This document shows positions 63,539 to 64,000 of a DNA stretch of 64,000 bases, one piece after another. Under the pieces are notes generated by a model that had not been told where the DNA came from, ran no database searches, and worked only from the letters and a program-made list of their open reading frames with translations. Each line of letters opens with the position of its first letter. Position 1 is the stretch's first letter. The position numbers were made by a program, and so were the translations under genes. This stretch comes from Aphidius gifuensis. Lineage: Eukaryota; Arthropoda; Insecta; Hymenoptera; Braconidae. The stretch spans positions 3,534,001 to 3,598,000 of the forward strand of contig NC_057790.1 in NCBI RefSeq assembly GCF_014905175.1, given 5' to 3'.

Positions 63539-64000
63539 AATAATTATTGTAAGTTGTTGTTCAAAGAGCTTGAATACAAAACAAGATCAAATAACTAATG
63601 TATGTTATAAAAATAATATTGAACTATAACCCAGAGTGATGATGAAAAATCATATCAAAGATTGTATTTAATGTTGTATTAATAATTCAAATAAGAAGTA
63701 ATTATTATTTCAAAATACAATATTAATTTTTTATTATTAAGTATGTGTTGTAAAAGATGTGTATGTTGACAAGTATTATATTCATAACTGTTATATAATA
63801 ACTTGATAAATAAATCTACTCTGATGGCTGAATATAATTTTTATCTTATTTTTTTTTTTTTTGATACATGAACCCAGGTTTTAGTAATTTATTTCTATAA
63901 TAAAAAAATTAAATGATTATTAATATAATTCAATTTGATTAATAACCAATCAAGCATACTTTAAATAAATTTTTATTGATTCATTTATTTTTTTTTTTCT
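63539..64000. other. Upstream region of TKFC
   Basis: A/T-rich flank that should hold the TKFC promoter and 5' UTR. Nothing further is recognised before the window ends. Confidence 0.4.

Overview
This is a window of an insect nuclear genome. Genes are split by many short introns with ordinary GT..AG borders, and intergenic DNA is extremely AT-rich with long A/T runs. A myosuppressin neuropeptide gene fixes the group as an insect. The base composition, compact housekeeping genes and a tandem pair of secreted nucleases fit an AT-rich hymenopteran, most likely a parasitoid wasp; that last step is inference. Exon borders below were chosen so that reading phase is kept across every junction.

Layout, left to right. 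1-4.9 kb: AT-rich, no proven gene, a few GC-richer islands. 4.9-5.6 kb: 3' part of METTL9 (+), a protein-histidine methyltransferase. 7.4-9.6 kb: a conserved polyQ protein of unrecognised family (-). 10.6-15.3 kb: complete DIS3/RRP44 exosome nuclease (+), with a small coiled-coil gene nested antisense in one intron. 15.6-20.1 kb: complete ACSS3-type short-chain acyl-CoA synthetase (-), convergent with DIS3. 20.1-33.4 kb: gene desert, ending in a TATA box and a very long near-perfect inverted repeat ahead of the myosuppressin gene (33.4-33.9 kb, +).

35.2-42.5 kb: an LTR retroelement in minus orientation with a 4-bp target duplication, primer binding site, broken gag, no visible pol, and a leader made of about 28 hairpin-forming ~82-bp repeats. 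44.5-48.5 kb: two tandem secreted DNA/RNA non-specific endonuclease genes (+) of identical exon structure. 50.1-57.9 kb: C2CD5 (-), greatly enlarged by a single 2.85-kb low-complexity exon; its last exon is not found. 59.2-60.8 kb: ZMPSTE24 CAAX protease (+). 61.0-63.5 kb: TKFC dihydroxyacetone kinase/FMN cyclase (-), tail-to-tail with ZMPSTE24 over a shared palindromic poly(A) signal.

The genes do not form one pathway. They are housekeeping functions (RNA decay, protein methylation, acyl-CoA activation, prenyl-protein processing, triose phosphorylation, membrane traffic) mixed with two lineage-coloured loci, the neuropeptide and the nuclease pair. The most unusual structures are the hairpin-array retroelement, the 65-bp-arm inverted repeat near myosuppressin, and the nuclease pair whose differences cluster around the active site.
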